64,000 bases of DNA from Nocardioides sp. Root682 (GTDB lineage Bacteria > Actinomycetota > Actinomycetes > Propionibacteriales > Nocardioidaceae): assembly GCF_001427795.1 (NCBI RefSeq), contig NZ_LMHJ01000003.1:1037106-1101105 (forward strand), in the 5' to 3' direction. Position numbers and translations under genes: made by a program. Each line of letters begins with the position of its first letter. The stretch's first letter is position 1. The notes beneath the pieces were generated by a model, which was given only the letters and a program-made list of their open reading frames with translations, was not told the DNA's origin and ran no database searches. Shown one piece after another: positions 7,532 through 16,018 of this stretch.

Positions 7532-8664
7532 CAGCCGCGCCGTGCGGCGAGGTTCTGCTCGACCTCCGCACGCCAGGCCTCGTTGGGCCGCGTGGTGTCG
7601 ATCTCGAACTCGAACCGGTCGGTCATCTCGGGAGTGACGTCCTCGACGTCGACGTAGAACTGCTGGTACCACCGCCGCAGCTGGTAGACGGGGCCGTCCT
7701 CCTCGCACAGCAGCGGGTTGTCGATCCGGGCCTTGCTCTTCCAGATCGCGACGTCCTGCTCGAAGCCGTACTTGATGAACTTGCCGGTCTTGGCCGCCAT
7801 CAGCTCGGCGTCCGCGTCGGAGATGCCGTCCTTCTTCTCCACGATGATCCCGTACTGGAGGACGAAGGAGTTCTCGTCGATCGGGTAGTGGCAGTTGATC
7901 AGGATGGTGTCCACGTCGAGGTCCTCGTAGTGGTAGGTCACCTCGTCGATCATGAAGCTCGGGCCGTGGTACGCCGCGACGCTCGTGGTGCCGAGCACCG
8001 TCGGGTTGTTCCTGGAGGGCGTGGCCGGACGCACGTCGTCGCGGCCGGCGCCGTCCATGTACTGGTAGGCGGCCGTGCCCTCGAAGACGTTCTTGAAGTA
8101 CGTCGGGAAGGAGTAGTGGATGTAGAAGAAGTGGGCCATGTCGACCACGTTGTCGACGATCTCGCGGCAGTTGGCACCCTCGATGACCGTCTCGTACCAG
8201 ATCCAGTCGGTCCACCTGTCGTCGTCGACCTGCGGGATCCGGGGGATGGTCACGTCGGCCGGTGGCGGGTTGCCCTGTGGGTCGTTCCAGACGAAGAGCA
8301 TGCCGTCCTGGACCAGGGTGGGCCACGACGCGGTGCGGGCGCGCAACGGAACCCGGCGGGCGTAGGGGATCTGCTTGCAGCGGCCGTCGCCGCCCCAGCG
8401 CCAGTCGTGGAACGGGCAGGCGATCTCGTTGCCCTTCACGATGCCCTGGGACAGGTCGCCGCCCATGTGCCGGCAGTAGGCGTCGAGCACGTTGATGGTG
8501 CCGTCCTCGCCCGCGAACACGACGAGCTTCTGGCCGAAGGCGTTGATCTGGTGGGGCTTGCCGTCGGTGAGGTCGCGGGCCAGCCCCAGGCAGTGCCAGC
8601 CGCGGGCGAACCGCCGCGGACCGGCGTCCACCTCGATCTGGCGGATCTGGTCGTGGGTCGTCAT
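7531..8664 (-). CDS. kshA: KshA-like 3-ketosteroid 9-alpha-monooxygenase, oxygenase component
   Basis: Rieske non-haem iron oxygenase of 377 residues. The Rieske [2Fe-2S] ligands are CRH (Cys-x-His, about residues 68-70) and CPFH (about 87-90) in the pattern CxH-x16-CxxH. The mononuclear iron site is NVVDMAHFFYIH (N-x3-D-x2-H-x4-H). By eye the chain follows mycobacterial KshA closely, including RYARGWHCLG-type start, WRWGGDGRCK and the C-terminal VYQLRRWYQQFYVDV. KshA hydroxylates C9 of 3-keto-4-ene or 1,4-diene steroids, opening ring B, and needs the reductase KshB, which is not in this window. It is the first gene of a three-gene operon. A GGTCCC site lies 41 nt upstream. Confidence 0.9.
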   Translation of the reverse strand: MTTHDQIRQIEVDAGPRRFARGWHCLGLARDLTDGKPHQINAFGQKLVVFAGEDGTINVLDAYCRHMGGDLSQGIVKGNEIACPFHDWRWGGDGRCKQIPYARRVPLRARTASWPTLVQDGMLFVWNDPQGNPPPADVTIPRIPQVDDDRWTDWIWYETVIEGANCREIVDNVVDMAHFFYIHYSFPTYFKNVFEGTAAYQYMDGAGRDDVRPATPSRNNPTVLGTTSVAAYHGPSFMIDEVTYHYEDLDVDTILINCHYPIDENSFVLQYGIIVEKKDGISDADAELMAAKTGKFIKYGFEQDVAIWKSKARIDNPLLCEEDGPVYQLRRWYQQFYVDVEDVTPEMTDRFEFEIDTTRPNEAWRAEVEQNLAARRG

Positions 8665-8704
8665 GGCTCGAGTCTGTGAGTCCGGCGCGATGTGCGCCCG
8701 ATCA

Positions 8705-8724
8705 GGTCCCACTGAGCGGTAGCC
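8705..8724. promoter_or_regulatory. GGTCCC-N7-CGG motif, site B
   Basis: GGTCCCACTGAGCGG followed by TAGCCT lies between the divergent kshA operon (41 nt upstream of its ATG) and the TetR gene. It shares GGTCCC, the central T and A, and CGG with the copies at 5421, 10992 and 22501. A shared operator is likely; the regulator is unassigned. Confidence 0.5.
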
Positions 8725-8801
8725 TGCCAACGCCCGGGAGCACGGAGGTCGAGGATGATCACGCCCGCCACCGGGCTCCACCAGCAGAGCAGGAGACACG
8801 C

Positions 8802-9422
8802 GTGCCGCGAATCGCCGAGGCCCGGCAACCGGCCGAGCCCAGCTCCGAGGAGCAGAAGGTCCGCTACCGCCGGATCCTGAAGGCCGCCAGCAAGCTGGGT
8901 GCCCAGCACGGACTCGAGCGGATGCAGATGGCAGACGTGGCGAAGGAAGCCGGTGTCGCCATCGCCACGCTCTACCGCTACTTCCCGTCCAAGACCGACC
9001 TGTTCGTCGCGGTGCTCCACGGGCAGGTGGACAACCTCAGCGTCGTCGCCGCGCAGGTGCCGGGCGAGGAGGGGCACGCGGCGGCCGTCGCCGACGTGCT
9101 GATTGCCGCAGGGCGTCGCCTGCTCGAGCGGCCCCAGCTCGCCACCGCCATGCTCCAGGCCAACAACGCCGCCCAGCTGCAGGGAGGCCGCGAGTACACC
9201 GAGGCGAACGCCGCGTTCCACCGGGTGCTGCTGAACGCGCTCGGTGTCGGCGAGGCCGTCGACGAGGACCTGCGGATGGTCCGGATCATCGAACAGACCT
9301 GGTACGGCGTCCTGGTGTCCGTGCTGAACGGTGTCATCAACCGCGAGCAGGCCGAGGAGGACGTCCGGCTCGCGGCACGTCTGCTCCTGGGTCCGCGCTA
9401 CGACGAAGGAAGAACCTCATGA
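8802..9422 (+). CDS. TetR family regulator, KstR-like
   Basis: Regulator of 206 residues with an N-terminal TetR helix-turn-helix (about 22-68: ...MADVAKEAGVAIATLYRYFPSKTDLF) and a helical ligand domain. The C-terminal stretch MVRIIEQTWYGVLVSVLNGV...VRLAARLLLGP resembles the end of mycobacterial KstR, the repressor of cholesterol catabolism that senses steroid-CoA esters. The GTG at 8802 is chosen because AGGAG lies 7 nt upstream and only a short charged tail precedes the helix-turn-helix. The canonical KstR site (TnnAACnnGTTnnA) was not found in the 137-bp divergent region, so its operator may differ. It is translationally coupled (ATGA) to the following 3-alpha-HSD-like gene. Confidence 0.85.
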   Translation: MPRIAEARQPAEPSSEEQKVRYRRILKAASKLGAQHGLERMQMADVAKEAGVAIATLYRYFPSKTDLFVAVLHGQVDNLSVVAAQVPGEEGHAAAVADVLIAAGRRLLERPQLATAMLQANNAAQLQGGREYTEANAAFHRVLLNALGVGEAVDEDLRMVRIIEQTWYGVLVSVLNGVINREQAEEDVRLAARLLLGPRYDEGRTS

Positions 9423-10195
9423 GCCGAGTCATTGCCGTCACCGGAGCTGCGTCCGGCATCGGAGCCGCCACCGCTGGTCTGCTGCGTGAACGCGGGGACC
9501 GCGTGATCGGTGTCGACCTCAAGGACGTCGAGGTCTGTGCAGACCTGTCGACGCCCGAGGGGCGCGCGTCCGCGGTCGCGCAGGTCGTCGAGCTCGCGGA
9601 AGGTCGACTCGACGGCCTCATCACCTGCGCAGGCCTGAGCCAGGCAGGAGCCGCACAGGTGAGCGTCAACTTCTTCGGTACGACGGACCTGGTCACCGGC
9701 CTGCAGCCGGTGCTCGCCGCCGCGCCTGCTCCACGGGTGGCGCTGGTCGGCTCGATCGCGGGCACCCACCCCAACGACGCCGCGATCGTCGCGGCCTGCC
9801 TGGCTGGTGACGAGGCCGCTGGCCTGGCTGCCGCCGAGGTGGCCGCCGGAGCCGGTCGGGCGCACGAGATCTACGGGTCGACCAAGGCGGCCCTGACGCA
9901 GTGGCTGCGACGGACTGCGGTGACGCCCGAGTTCGCCGGAGCAGGGATCCCGGTGAACGCGATCGCGCCCGGCGTCGTACTCACACCGATGACGGCTGAG
10001 CTCGTCTCCGACCCGGAGTGGAAGGCGATCATGGACGCGGCCGTGCCGATGCCGCTCAACGGCTACGCCGAGCCCGAGGTCATCGGCAACGCGCTGCTCT
10101 GGCTGATCGCCCCCGAGAACTCCCACATGGCCGGCCAGATGGTGTTCGTCGACGGTGGCGCCGAAGCACTGGGCACGACACTCTTCGCAGGCTAG
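9419..10195 (+). CDS. 3-alpha-hydroxysteroid dehydrogenase-like SDR
   Basis: Short-chain dehydrogenase of 258 residues. It has TGAASGIG (8-15), an Asp after the second strand (GVDLKD, NAD preference), the unusually short stretch between strands 2 and 4 with DGLITCAGLSQ, VSVNFFGTTDL, and an insert rich in Ala/Glu before the catalytic YGSTK. This order, with a deleted helix region and insert before the active Tyr, is that of 3-alpha-hydroxysteroid dehydrogenase/carbonyl reductase (HsdA) of Comamonas. Oxidation of a 3-alpha-hydroxyl, as in bile acids, is therefore a reasonable prediction. Its ATG overlaps the TetR stop (ATGA). Its TAG stop shares the tetranucleotide CTAG with the stop of the convergent SDR. 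Confidence 0.8.
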   Translation: MSRVIAVTGAASGIGAATAGLLRERGDRVIGVDLKDVEVCADLSTPEGRASAVAQVVELAEGRLDGLITCAGLSQAGAAQVSVNFFGTTDLVTGLQPVLAAAPAPRVALVGSIAGTHPNDAAIVAACLAGDEAAGLAAAEVAAGAGRAHEIYGSTKAALTQWLRRTAVTPEFAGAGIPVNAIAPGVVLTPMTAELVSDPEWKAIMDAAVPMPLNGYAEPEVIGNALLWLIAPENSHMAGQMVFVDGGAEALGTTLFAG

Positions 10196-10950
10196 AAGTG
10201 CGCCTGGCCGCCGTCGAGCGGAATGGTCGCGCCGGTGAGGTAGGCCAGGTCGGGACCGACGAGGGCGACGACGGCGCGGCCGATGTCGGCCTCCGGGTCA
10301 CCGATCCGCTTCATCGGGATGGCGGCCACGAACTCGGCCGCTTCCTCGGGGTTGTTCTCGGTCCACCACTTGAGGCCGGGGGAGAGGGCGTGCGGGGCGA
10401 TGCTGTTGACGCGGATCCCGTCGGTGGCCCACTCGACTGCCGCAGTGCGGGTCAGTGAGCGCAGCGCGGTCTTGGCGGCGGCGTACCCGCCGTAGGTGGT
10501 GGGGTCCCAACGCACCATCGCCGAGGTCACGAGGTTCACGATCGAGCCGCCGCCGGCCGCCACGAGGTGGGGGTGCGCTGCCTGCATGAAGGCGAACGCG
10601 GCGAACGGGCCGGAGACGAAGCCCTTGGTGAAGTTCTTCAGGGTCATGTCGAGCAACGGCATCATCGCGCCGTCGTACGCGTTGTTGACGAGCAGGTCGA
10701 GGCGGCCGAAGTCGGCGGCGATCCGGTCGACCAACGGGGCGATGGCGTCGGTGTCGAGGAGGTCGAGGCCGTAGGCCTCGGCTCGCACGCCGCGTTCGCG
10801 CAGGAGCTCGCAGGTGGCGTCCAGCTTCGAGACCGTGCGGCCGACGACGGCAACCGAGACTCCCTCAGTTGCCAGGGCGAGGGCGATGCCCTGCCCGACT
10901 CCCTGGCCTGCGCCGGTGACGATCGCGACCTGTCCGTTCAATGGGTTCAT
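10192..10950 (-). CDS. SDR family oxidoreductase
   Basis: Short-chain dehydrogenase of 252 residues. It shows TGAGQGVGQG (13-22), an Arg (VVGRTVSK) typical of NADP-preferring members, VNNAYD, and the catalytic YAAAK. The region after the active site (NSIAPHALSPGLKWWTENN) contains two Trp and likely shapes a large hydrophobic substrate pocket. ATG 10950 is chosen because the cofactor motif then lies at the normal distance. The gene stands alone on the minus strand, divergent from the acyl-CoA ligase operon, with the perfect-palindrome GGTCCC site C in the shared 100-bp promoter region. Stops of this gene and of the HsdA-like gene overlap within CTAG. The substrate is unknown, probably a catabolic intermediate. 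Confidence 0.85.
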   Translation of the reverse strand: MNPLNGQVAIVTGAGQGVGQGIALALATEGVSVAVVGRTVSKLDATCELLRERGVRAEAYGLDLLDTDAIAPLVDRIAADFGRLDLLVNNAYDGAMMPLLDMTLKNFTKGFVSGPFAAFAFMQAAHPHLVAAGGGSIVNLVTSAMVRWDPTTYGGYAAAKTALRSLTRTAAVEWATDGIRVNSIAPHALSPGLKWWTENNPEEAAEFVAAIPMKRIGDPEADIGRAVVALVGPDLAYLTGATIPLDGGQAHF

Positions 10951-10991
10951 GCCGACATCCTGAGCGCGCCCGACGGTGCCCGGCCGGAGGT

Positions 10992-11010
10992 GGTCCCGGT
11001 CACCGGGAGC
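10992..11010. promoter_or_regulatory. GGTCCC-N7-CGG motif, site C (perfect palindrome)
   Basis: GGTCCCGGTCACCGGGAG contains the perfect palindrome TCCCGGTCACCGGGA (7+1+7). It sits between divergent genes, 42 nt from the SDR start and 40 nt from the acyl-CoA ligase start. It is the most symmetric of the four copies and a good candidate operator for both promoters. Confidence 0.55.
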
Positions 11011-11037
11011 ACGCGCGCCTGGCTCTCGCTGCTTGCG

Positions 11038-11043
11038 AATACT
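11038..11043 (+). promoter_or_regulatory. Possible -10 element AATACT for ligase-transporter operon
   Basis: AATACT lies 7 nt upstream of the ATG at 11051, the leaderless spacing seen at other genes in this window, but the first base departs from TANNNT. It would place the seven-gene operon under a leaderless promoter just downstream of site C. Confidence 0.35.
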
Positions 11044-11050
11044 CGACGAC

Positions 11051-12742
11051 ATGACCACCCAGACTGACCCTGTGGCTGACCCCGTCGCGGCAGCGCACGC
11101 TGCCCTGGCGGCGATCTCCGGCCCCGGCGGCCCGAGCGAGATGCGGACCGAAGAGGTCCTCGGTGCCCCGATCCCCGTGTTCGCCGAGCGGTTCCGCGCC
11201 CTGCACGAGGTCCTCGCGGCCTCGGTGCAGTACGGCGACCGCACCTACCTCGTCAGCCTCGAGGGTCGCCTGACCTTCGCCGAGCACGCCGCCCGCGTCT
11301 CGTCGCTCGCCCAGTCCCTGCGGGAGGAGTACGGCGTCCGGCCGGGCGACCGCGTCGCGATCTCCGCCGCGAACTCGGCCGCCTGGATCGAGTCGTTCTG
11401 GGCGGTGGTCTCGATCGGGGCGATCGCCGTCGGGTGCAACGCGTGGTGGTCTCCACGCGAGCTGGCCCACGCGCTGGACCTGACCGAGCCGGTCGTCGTG
11501 CTCGCGGACGCGAAGCGAAAGGCTGCCCTGGGTGCTCTGGGTGCTCTGGGTGCTCTGGGTGACCGGGACCTTCCCGTCATCGAATTCGGCGTCGAGCACG
11601 AGCGGCTCGCCACGGCCCACCCCGACGCACCGCTGCCCTCGGCCGACGTGGCCGAGGACGACCCGGCGGTCATCCTGTTCACGTCCGGCACCTCGGGCCG
11701 ACCGAAGGGTGCCGTGCACACGCATCGCAACCTGTGCGCGGTGATCGGCTTCCACCGCTACAACGACATCCTGGCGGCCACCTTCGGCGACCCGGTCGCG
11801 CCCGAGGACAAGGTCTACCTGCTGGCGATGCCGCTGTTCCACATCGGCAGCCTGCACAACCTCGCCGTACCGCGGCTCGCGAACGGCAGTACGGCCGCGC
11901 TGCACCTCGGCGCCTTCAACCCCGCGACGGTCCTGGAGCTCGTCCAGGGCGCGCGCGTCACCCACTGGGGCGCCGTACCGACGATGGCGAACCGGCTGCT
12001 CGAGTTCGACGGCGTGCGGGACTACGACACCTCGTCGCTCTCGGCGTTCTCGCTCGCGTCCGCACCGTCGTCCCCGGCGTTCAAGAAGAAGCTCCGCGAC
12101 CACCTGCCGTTCGCCGGCGCGCTGGTCGACAGCTACGGCCTGACGGAGTCGTGCACGGCGGTCGCGCTGGCGACGCCGATGGACCTCGCCGAGTCGCCGG
12201 GCACGCTCGGTCGCCCGATCATCGGCGTCGAGATGGAGGTGCGTGGCCCGATGGGCGAGGTCCTCCCGCGGGGCGAGGAGGGCGAGATCTGTGTGCGCAG
12301 CGCCTACAACATGCTGGGCTACTGGCAGGACCCGCAGGCGACCGCCGACGCGATCGACACCGACCGCTGGCTGCACACGGGCGACATCGGGACGATGGAC
12401 GAGCAGGGCCGGATCCGGCTCGCCGCCCGCCGTTCGGACCTGATCATCCGCGGCGGCGAGAACGTCTACCCCGCCGAGGTCGAGGGTGTCCTGGTCGACC
12501 ACCCCGCGGTCAGTGAGGCCGTGGTCCTCGGTGTCCCGCACGACGACCTCGGGCAGGAGGTCGCCGCGGTCGTCGTCCCCGCCGATCCTTCCGGTGACGC
12601 GGGCGAGCTGGTCGAGGTCTTGCGTGCGTACGTCGCCACCGAGCTCGCGCACTTCAAGGTGCCCAGCCGCTGGCGGATCGAGCAGCAGCCCTTGCCCCGC
12701 AACGCCACCGGCAAGGTCATCCGCCCGGCTGTGAAGCCGTGA
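11051..12742 (+). CDS. Acyl-CoA synthetase (class I adenylate-forming)
   Basis: AMP-forming acid-CoA ligase of 563 residues that activates a carboxylic acid with ATP and CoA. The P-loop-like motif LFTSGTSGRPKGAVHTH is at about 208-225, YGLTES near 363-368, the adenylate-binding GYWQDP...WLHTGDIG near 430-455, and the C-terminal domain has RRSDLIIRGGENVYPAEVE plus the catalytic Lys in NATGKV near the end. From context it may form the CoA ester of a steroid side chain or a ring-degradation acid. It contains a small in-frame repeat (Gly-Ala-Leu, residues 161-169). It is the first gene of a seven-gene operon to 19469; its stop overlaps the GTG of the next gene. Confidence 0.9.
   Translation: MTTQTDPVADPVAAAHAALAAISGPGGPSEMRTEEVLGAPIPVFAERFRALHEVLAASVQYGDRTYLVSLEGRLTFAEHAARVSSLAQSLREEYGVRPGDRVAISAANSAAWIESFWAVVSIGAIAVGCNAWWSPRELAHALDLTEPVVVLADAKRKAALGALGALGALGDRDLPVIEFGVEHERLATAHPDAPLPSADVAEDDPAVILFTSGTSGRPKGAVHTHRNLCAVIGFHRYNDILAATFGDPVAPEDKVYLLAMPLFHIGSLHNLAVPRLANGSTAALHLGAFNPATVLELVQGARVTHWGAVPTMANRLLEFDGVRDYDTSSLSAFSLASAPSSPAFKKKLRDHLPFAGALVDSYGLTESCTAVALATPMDLAESPGTLGRPIIGVEMEVRGPMGEVLPRGEEGEICVRSAYNMLGYWQDPQATADAIDTDRWLHTGDIGTMDEQGRIRLAARRSDLIIRGGENVYPAEVEGVLVDHPAVSEAVVLGVPHDDLGQEVAAVVVPADPSGDAGELVEVLRAYVATELAHFKVPSRWRIEQQPLPRNATGKVIRPAVKP
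11531..11557 (+). repeat. Three tandem 9-bp repeats inside acyl-CoA synthetase gene
   Basis: GGTGCTCTG occurs three times in direct succession and is bordered by partial copies, encoding Gly-Ala-Leu repeats in a surface loop before the adenylation motif. The unit keeps the reading frame, so slippage would lengthen or shorten the loop by three residues. Confidence 0.85.
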
Positions 12743-13992
12743 CTGCATCGAGCTCTCCGCCCGACGTCTTCTCGCCCGGCCAGATCGGACCGGTGCAGCT
12801 GCGCAACCGGGTGATCAAGGCGGCGACGTACGAAGGACTCGCGCACCGCGGCCGGGTCACTCGTGACCTGGTGGACTTCCACGCCGCCTACGCCAGGGGC
12901 GGGGTCGGCATGACGACCGTCGCCTACCTGGCCGTCGCCAGGGACGGGCGGACCGACCGCCACCAGGTCCTCTGGACCGACGAGGCGATGCCCGGCCTGC
13001 GCACGCTGACCGACGCCGTCCACGACGCAGGCGCTGCGGTGTCGGCGCAGATCGGTCACGGCGGACCAGTTGCCGAGGCGCGTGGGAACAGGTCGCCGGC
13101 GCTGGCGCCGAGCAGGCGGGTCAACGCGATCGCGATGAACACCTCGCAGGAGGCGACGGTCGCCGACCTCGAGCGCATCGTGGCTGCGCACGCACATGCT
13201 GCGGGTCGCGCGGTCGAGGCCGGCTTCGACGCCGTGGAGATCCACCTGGGCCACAACTACCTGGCCAGCGCGTTCCTCAGCCCCAAGCTCAACCACCGCA
13301 CCGACGAGTACGGCGGCAGCCTCCGCAACCGTGCCCGGCTGGCTCGCGCGATCATGCGCGCCGTCCGTGACGAGGTCGGCGACCGGATCGCGATCATCGC
13401 CAAGATGAACATGGACGACGGCGCCCCGGGCGGCTTCTGGCTCGACGAGGCGATACCGGTCGCACAGTGGCTCGAGGCCGACGGCACCCTGGACGCCCTG
13501 GAGATGACGGCGGGCAGCTCGCTGCTGAACCCGATGTACCTCTTCAAGGGCGATGTCCCGCTGCAGGAGTTCGCGGGTGTCATGCCGCAGCCGATCAAGG
13601 CCGGCGTGAAGATGATCGGCCACCGGTTGCTGAAGAGCTATCCGTACACCGACGGCTATCTGCTGGACGACGCGCGCCAGATTCGTGCCGCGGTCGACCT
13701 GCCGATGATCCTGCTCGGCGGCGTCACCGACCGGCCGATGATGGACACCGCGATGGCGGAGGGCTTCGGCTTCGTCGCCATGGCCCGTGCACTGCTGCGC
13801 GAGCCCGACCTCGTCAACCGGCTCCAGGCCGACGCGGCCACCCGTTCGCTGTGCAACCACTGCAACAAGTGCATGCCGACGAACTACACCGGCACGCGCT
13901 GCGTCCTGGTCGACCGTCGGACCACCCGTGGACCTGACTGGGGCAAGCCTGCGGGCTATGCCGGGCCGGCTCTCGTCGACCCTGGCCGTTGA
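12739..13992 (+). CDS. Old yellow enzyme-family NADH:flavin oxidoreductase
   Basis: FMN-containing TIM-barrel reductase of 417 residues. It has the FMN/substrate-side motifs IKAATYEGL, GQIGHGG-like QIGHGG (near 95-100), HLGHNYLASAFLSPKLNHRTDEYGGS (in pieces near 170-195) and a C-terminal cysteine cluster CNHCNKC...C (near 371-390), as in 2,4-dienoyl-CoA reductase and bile-acid BaiCD/BaiH relatives that bind a 4Fe-4S cluster. Unlike those it ends right after the cluster and lacks the C-terminal NAD(P)/FAD domain. A role in reducing a conjugated enone or dienoyl system is likely. The GTG start overlaps the ligase stop (GTGA); the next gene follows closely. Confidence 0.85.
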   Translation: MTASSSPPDVFSPGQIGPVQLRNRVIKAATYEGLAHRGRVTRDLVDFHAAYARGGVGMTTVAYLAVARDGRTDRHQVLWTDEAMPGLRTLTDAVHDAGAAVSAQIGHGGPVAEARGNRSPALAPSRRVNAIAMNTSQEATVADLERIVAAHAHAAGRAVEAGFDAVEIHLGHNYLASAFLSPKLNHRTDEYGGSLRNRARLARAIMRAVRDEVGDRIAIIAKMNMDDGAPGGFWLDEAIPVAQWLEADGTLDALEMTAGSSLLNPMYLFKGDVPLQEFAGVMPQPIKAGVKMIGHRLLKSYPYTDGYLLDDARQIRAAVDLPMILLGGVTDRPMMDTAMAEGFGFVAMARALLREPDLVNRLQADAATRSLCNHCNKCMPTNYTGTRCVLVDRRTTRGPDWGKPAGYAGPALVDPGR

Positions 13993-14040
13993 GTGGGACT
14001 CGTCACACGCGGTCGGTACTCCAGGTGGGAGATTTCCCAG

Positions 14041-14994
14041 GTGGCACGCCGCATCCTTCTTCCCGTCCTCGAGCTGGCAGCAGTCCTGCTGCTGGTCAGC
14101 CTGGGCGTGTTCCTGCTGTTGTCGCTGGTCCCCGGGGACCCGGCGATCGCGGTCCTCGGCGAGGGCCGCACGCCCCAGGAGTACGACGCGCTCCGCGAGC
14201 AGCTCGGTCTGAACGACCCGCTGCTGGTGAGGTACGGCGACTGGCTGGGCGGCGTCCTCCACGGAGACTTCGGCACGTCGCTGGTGCCGCCGCAGACCTC
14301 GGTCCTCGACCGGATCCTCTCGGCGCTGCCGGTCAGCGCGCAGCTGGCCGCGATGGGCCTGGTGATGGCGCTGCTGATCGCGATCCCGTTGGCGATGTGG
14401 TCGGCGTACCACGAGGGAGGCCGGGCCGACCGGTCCATCAGCGCCGCGACCTTCGGCCTGCTGTCGATGCCGTCGTTCCTGGTCGGCCTGCTGCTGATCG
14501 CGGTGCTGGTGAACACCCTCGACCTGTTCCCGCGCAACGAGTGGGTGCGCCTGGGTGACGGCATCGGCGGCAACCTCCAGCACGCTTTCCTGCCAGCGCT
14601 GACGATCGCGCTGATGGAGGCGGCGATGTTCACGCGCATCCTGCGCAACGACCTCGTCACCACACTGCACGAGGACTTCATCCTCGCTGCTCGCGCCCGG
14701 GGCATGTCGCCGCTGCGGATCATGGTCAGCGACGCGCTGCGTCCGTCGTCGTTCTCGCTGGTCACGGTGCTCGGCCTGAGCATCGGCCGCCTCGTCGGCA
14801 GCACCGTGATCGTCGAGTACCTCTTCGCGCTGCCCGGCATGGGCAAGCTCGTCATCGACGCCGCCAACCAGGGCAACTACCCGATGGTGCAGGGCGCAGT
14901 CCTGGTCATCGCCGTCATCTACGTCGGCAGCAACGCCCTGATCGACCGTTCCTATGGCCTTCTCGACCCGAGGACCCGCCGTGCTCGCGCCTGA
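14041..14994 (+). CDS. ABC transporter permease (DppB/OppB type)
   Basis: Inner-membrane permease of 317 residues with six predicted helices. The first is at about residues 5-30 (LLPVLELAAVLLLVSLGVFLLLSLV), followed by the PGDPA signature common to DppB proteins, and the cytoplasmic coupling loop ILAARARGMSPLRI is near 215-230. Together with the next three genes it forms a peptide/nickel-class importer. The GTG at 14041 is preferred over an in-frame GTG at 13993 that directly follows the upstream stop, because GGGAG lies 9 nt before 14041 and the protein then begins at helix 1. It overlaps the second permease gene by 14 nt. Confidence 0.9.
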   Translation: MARRILLPVLELAAVLLLVSLGVFLLLSLVPGDPAIAVLGEGRTPQEYDALREQLGLNDPLLVRYGDWLGGVLHGDFGTSLVPPQTSVLDRILSALPVSAQLAAMGLVMALLIAIPLAMWSAYHEGGRADRSISAATFGLLSMPSFLVGLLLIAVLVNTLDLFPRNEWVRLGDGIGGNLQHAFLPALTIALMEAAMFTRILRNDLVTTLHEDFILAARARGMSPLRIMVSDALRPSSFSLVTVLGLSIGRLVGSTVIVEYLFALPGMGKLVIDAANQGNYPMVQGAVLVIAVIYVGSNALIDRSYGLLDPRTRRARA

Positions 14995-16018
14995 ACCCGT
15001 TCGCCGTCGCGACGGCCGCACCTCCCTCGCCCTGGCCGGGGCCGCGATCCTGGTTGCGGGTCTCGGCCTTGCTGGCTGGGCCTTCACGACCGACGTCGTC
15101 GTCACCTTCGTCCGGATGGTGCTGCTCGCCGCCGGCATCCTGCTCGCCATCACGGGCCTCGGTCGGCTGTTCCGCGGCCTGCTGGGCCGGAAGGTCGACG
15201 TCGTGTTCTGGCTCGGGATGGCCTGGCTGGTCCTGGTGCTGGGCGCGGCCCTGTGCGCGCCCCTGCTGCCGCTGGGCAACCACGACGACTCCGTCGCCGG
15301 CCTGACCGAGCCGATCTTCGCCCGCCCGGACCTCGGGTCGAGCCACCCGTTCGGCACGAACAACTACGGCCTCGACGTGCTCTCGCGTGCCGTGTACGGC
15401 GCCCGCACGTCGATCCTGGTCGCCCTGCTGGCGGTGCTGATCGGCACCGTCGTCGGTGGCCTGGTCGGGATGGTGTCCGGTTTCGTCCGCGGCACGACCG
15501 ACCGTGTGGTCGGCATCCTGTCGAACGCGCTGCTCGCCGTACCGCCGCTGATCCTGCTGATCGCACTCGGCTCCGTGCTGGAACCCAGCGTCCGCAGCAT
15601 CGCGTTTGCCCTGTCCCTGCTGACGATTCCGAGCATGGTGCGCCTCGCTCGGGCCAACACGATCACCGTGGCCGAGCGCGAGTTCGTGCTGGCGGCGCGG
15701 GCGCTCGGCGCTGGGCGGGTGCGGTTGCTGCGCCGCGAGGTGCTGCCCAACGTCGTACTGCCGGTGCTGTCGCTGGCCGTGGTGATGATCTCCGTGCTCG
15801 TGGTCGCCGAGGCGTCGCTGTCCTTCCTGGGCATCGGCATCGAGCAGCCCGAACCGACCTGGGGCAACATGATCGCCGAGGGCCAGAGCGGCGTCATGGA
15901 GAAGCACCCGTTCATCGTGGTCGTGCCGGGTGTGTGCCTGTTCCTGACCGTGTTCTCCTTCAACCTGCTGGGGGAGAAGGCGCAGAAGCGCTGGGATCCG
16001 AGGAGTGCGAAGCTGTGA
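14981..16018 (+). CDS. ABC transporter permease (DppC/OppC type)
   Basis: Second permease of the peptide-class importer, 345 residues. It has two additional hydrophobic helices near the N-terminus (about 13-58) before the usual DppC architecture, which starts around VVFWLGMAWLVLVLGAAL. The periplasmic HPFGTNNYGLDVLSR and the coupling loop FVLAARALGAGRVRLLRREVLPN (in pieces near 225-250) are typical. The GTG at 14981 with GAGG 8 nt upstream is favoured; an in-frame ATG at 14954 would lengthen the overlap with the previous gene. It ends in TGATG, sharing bases with the start of the ATPase gene. The extra helices are unusual. Confidence 0.85.
   Translation: MLAPEPVRRRDGRTSLALAGAAILVAGLGLAGWAFTTDVVVTFVRMVLLAAGILLAITGLGRLFRGLLGRKVDVVFWLGMAWLVLVLGAALCAPLLPLGNHDDSVAGLTEPIFARPDLGSSHPFGTNNYGLDVLSRAVYGARTSILVALLAVLIGTVVGGLVGMVSGFVRGTTDRVVGILSNALLAVPPLILLIALGSVLEPSVRSIAFALSLLTIPSMVRLARANTITVAEREFVLAARALGAGRVRLLRREVLPNVVLPVLSLAVVMISVLVVAEASLSFLGIGIEQPEPTWGNMIAEGQSGVMEKHPFIVVVPGVCLFLTVFSFNLLGEKAQKRWDPRSAKL

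Noticed and set aside
12466..15363. Open frame of about 965 codons on the minus strand over the OYE and permease genes
   Set aside because: High-GC shadow frame. The plus-strand genes in the same stretch have complete catalytic and membrane features and operon overlaps.
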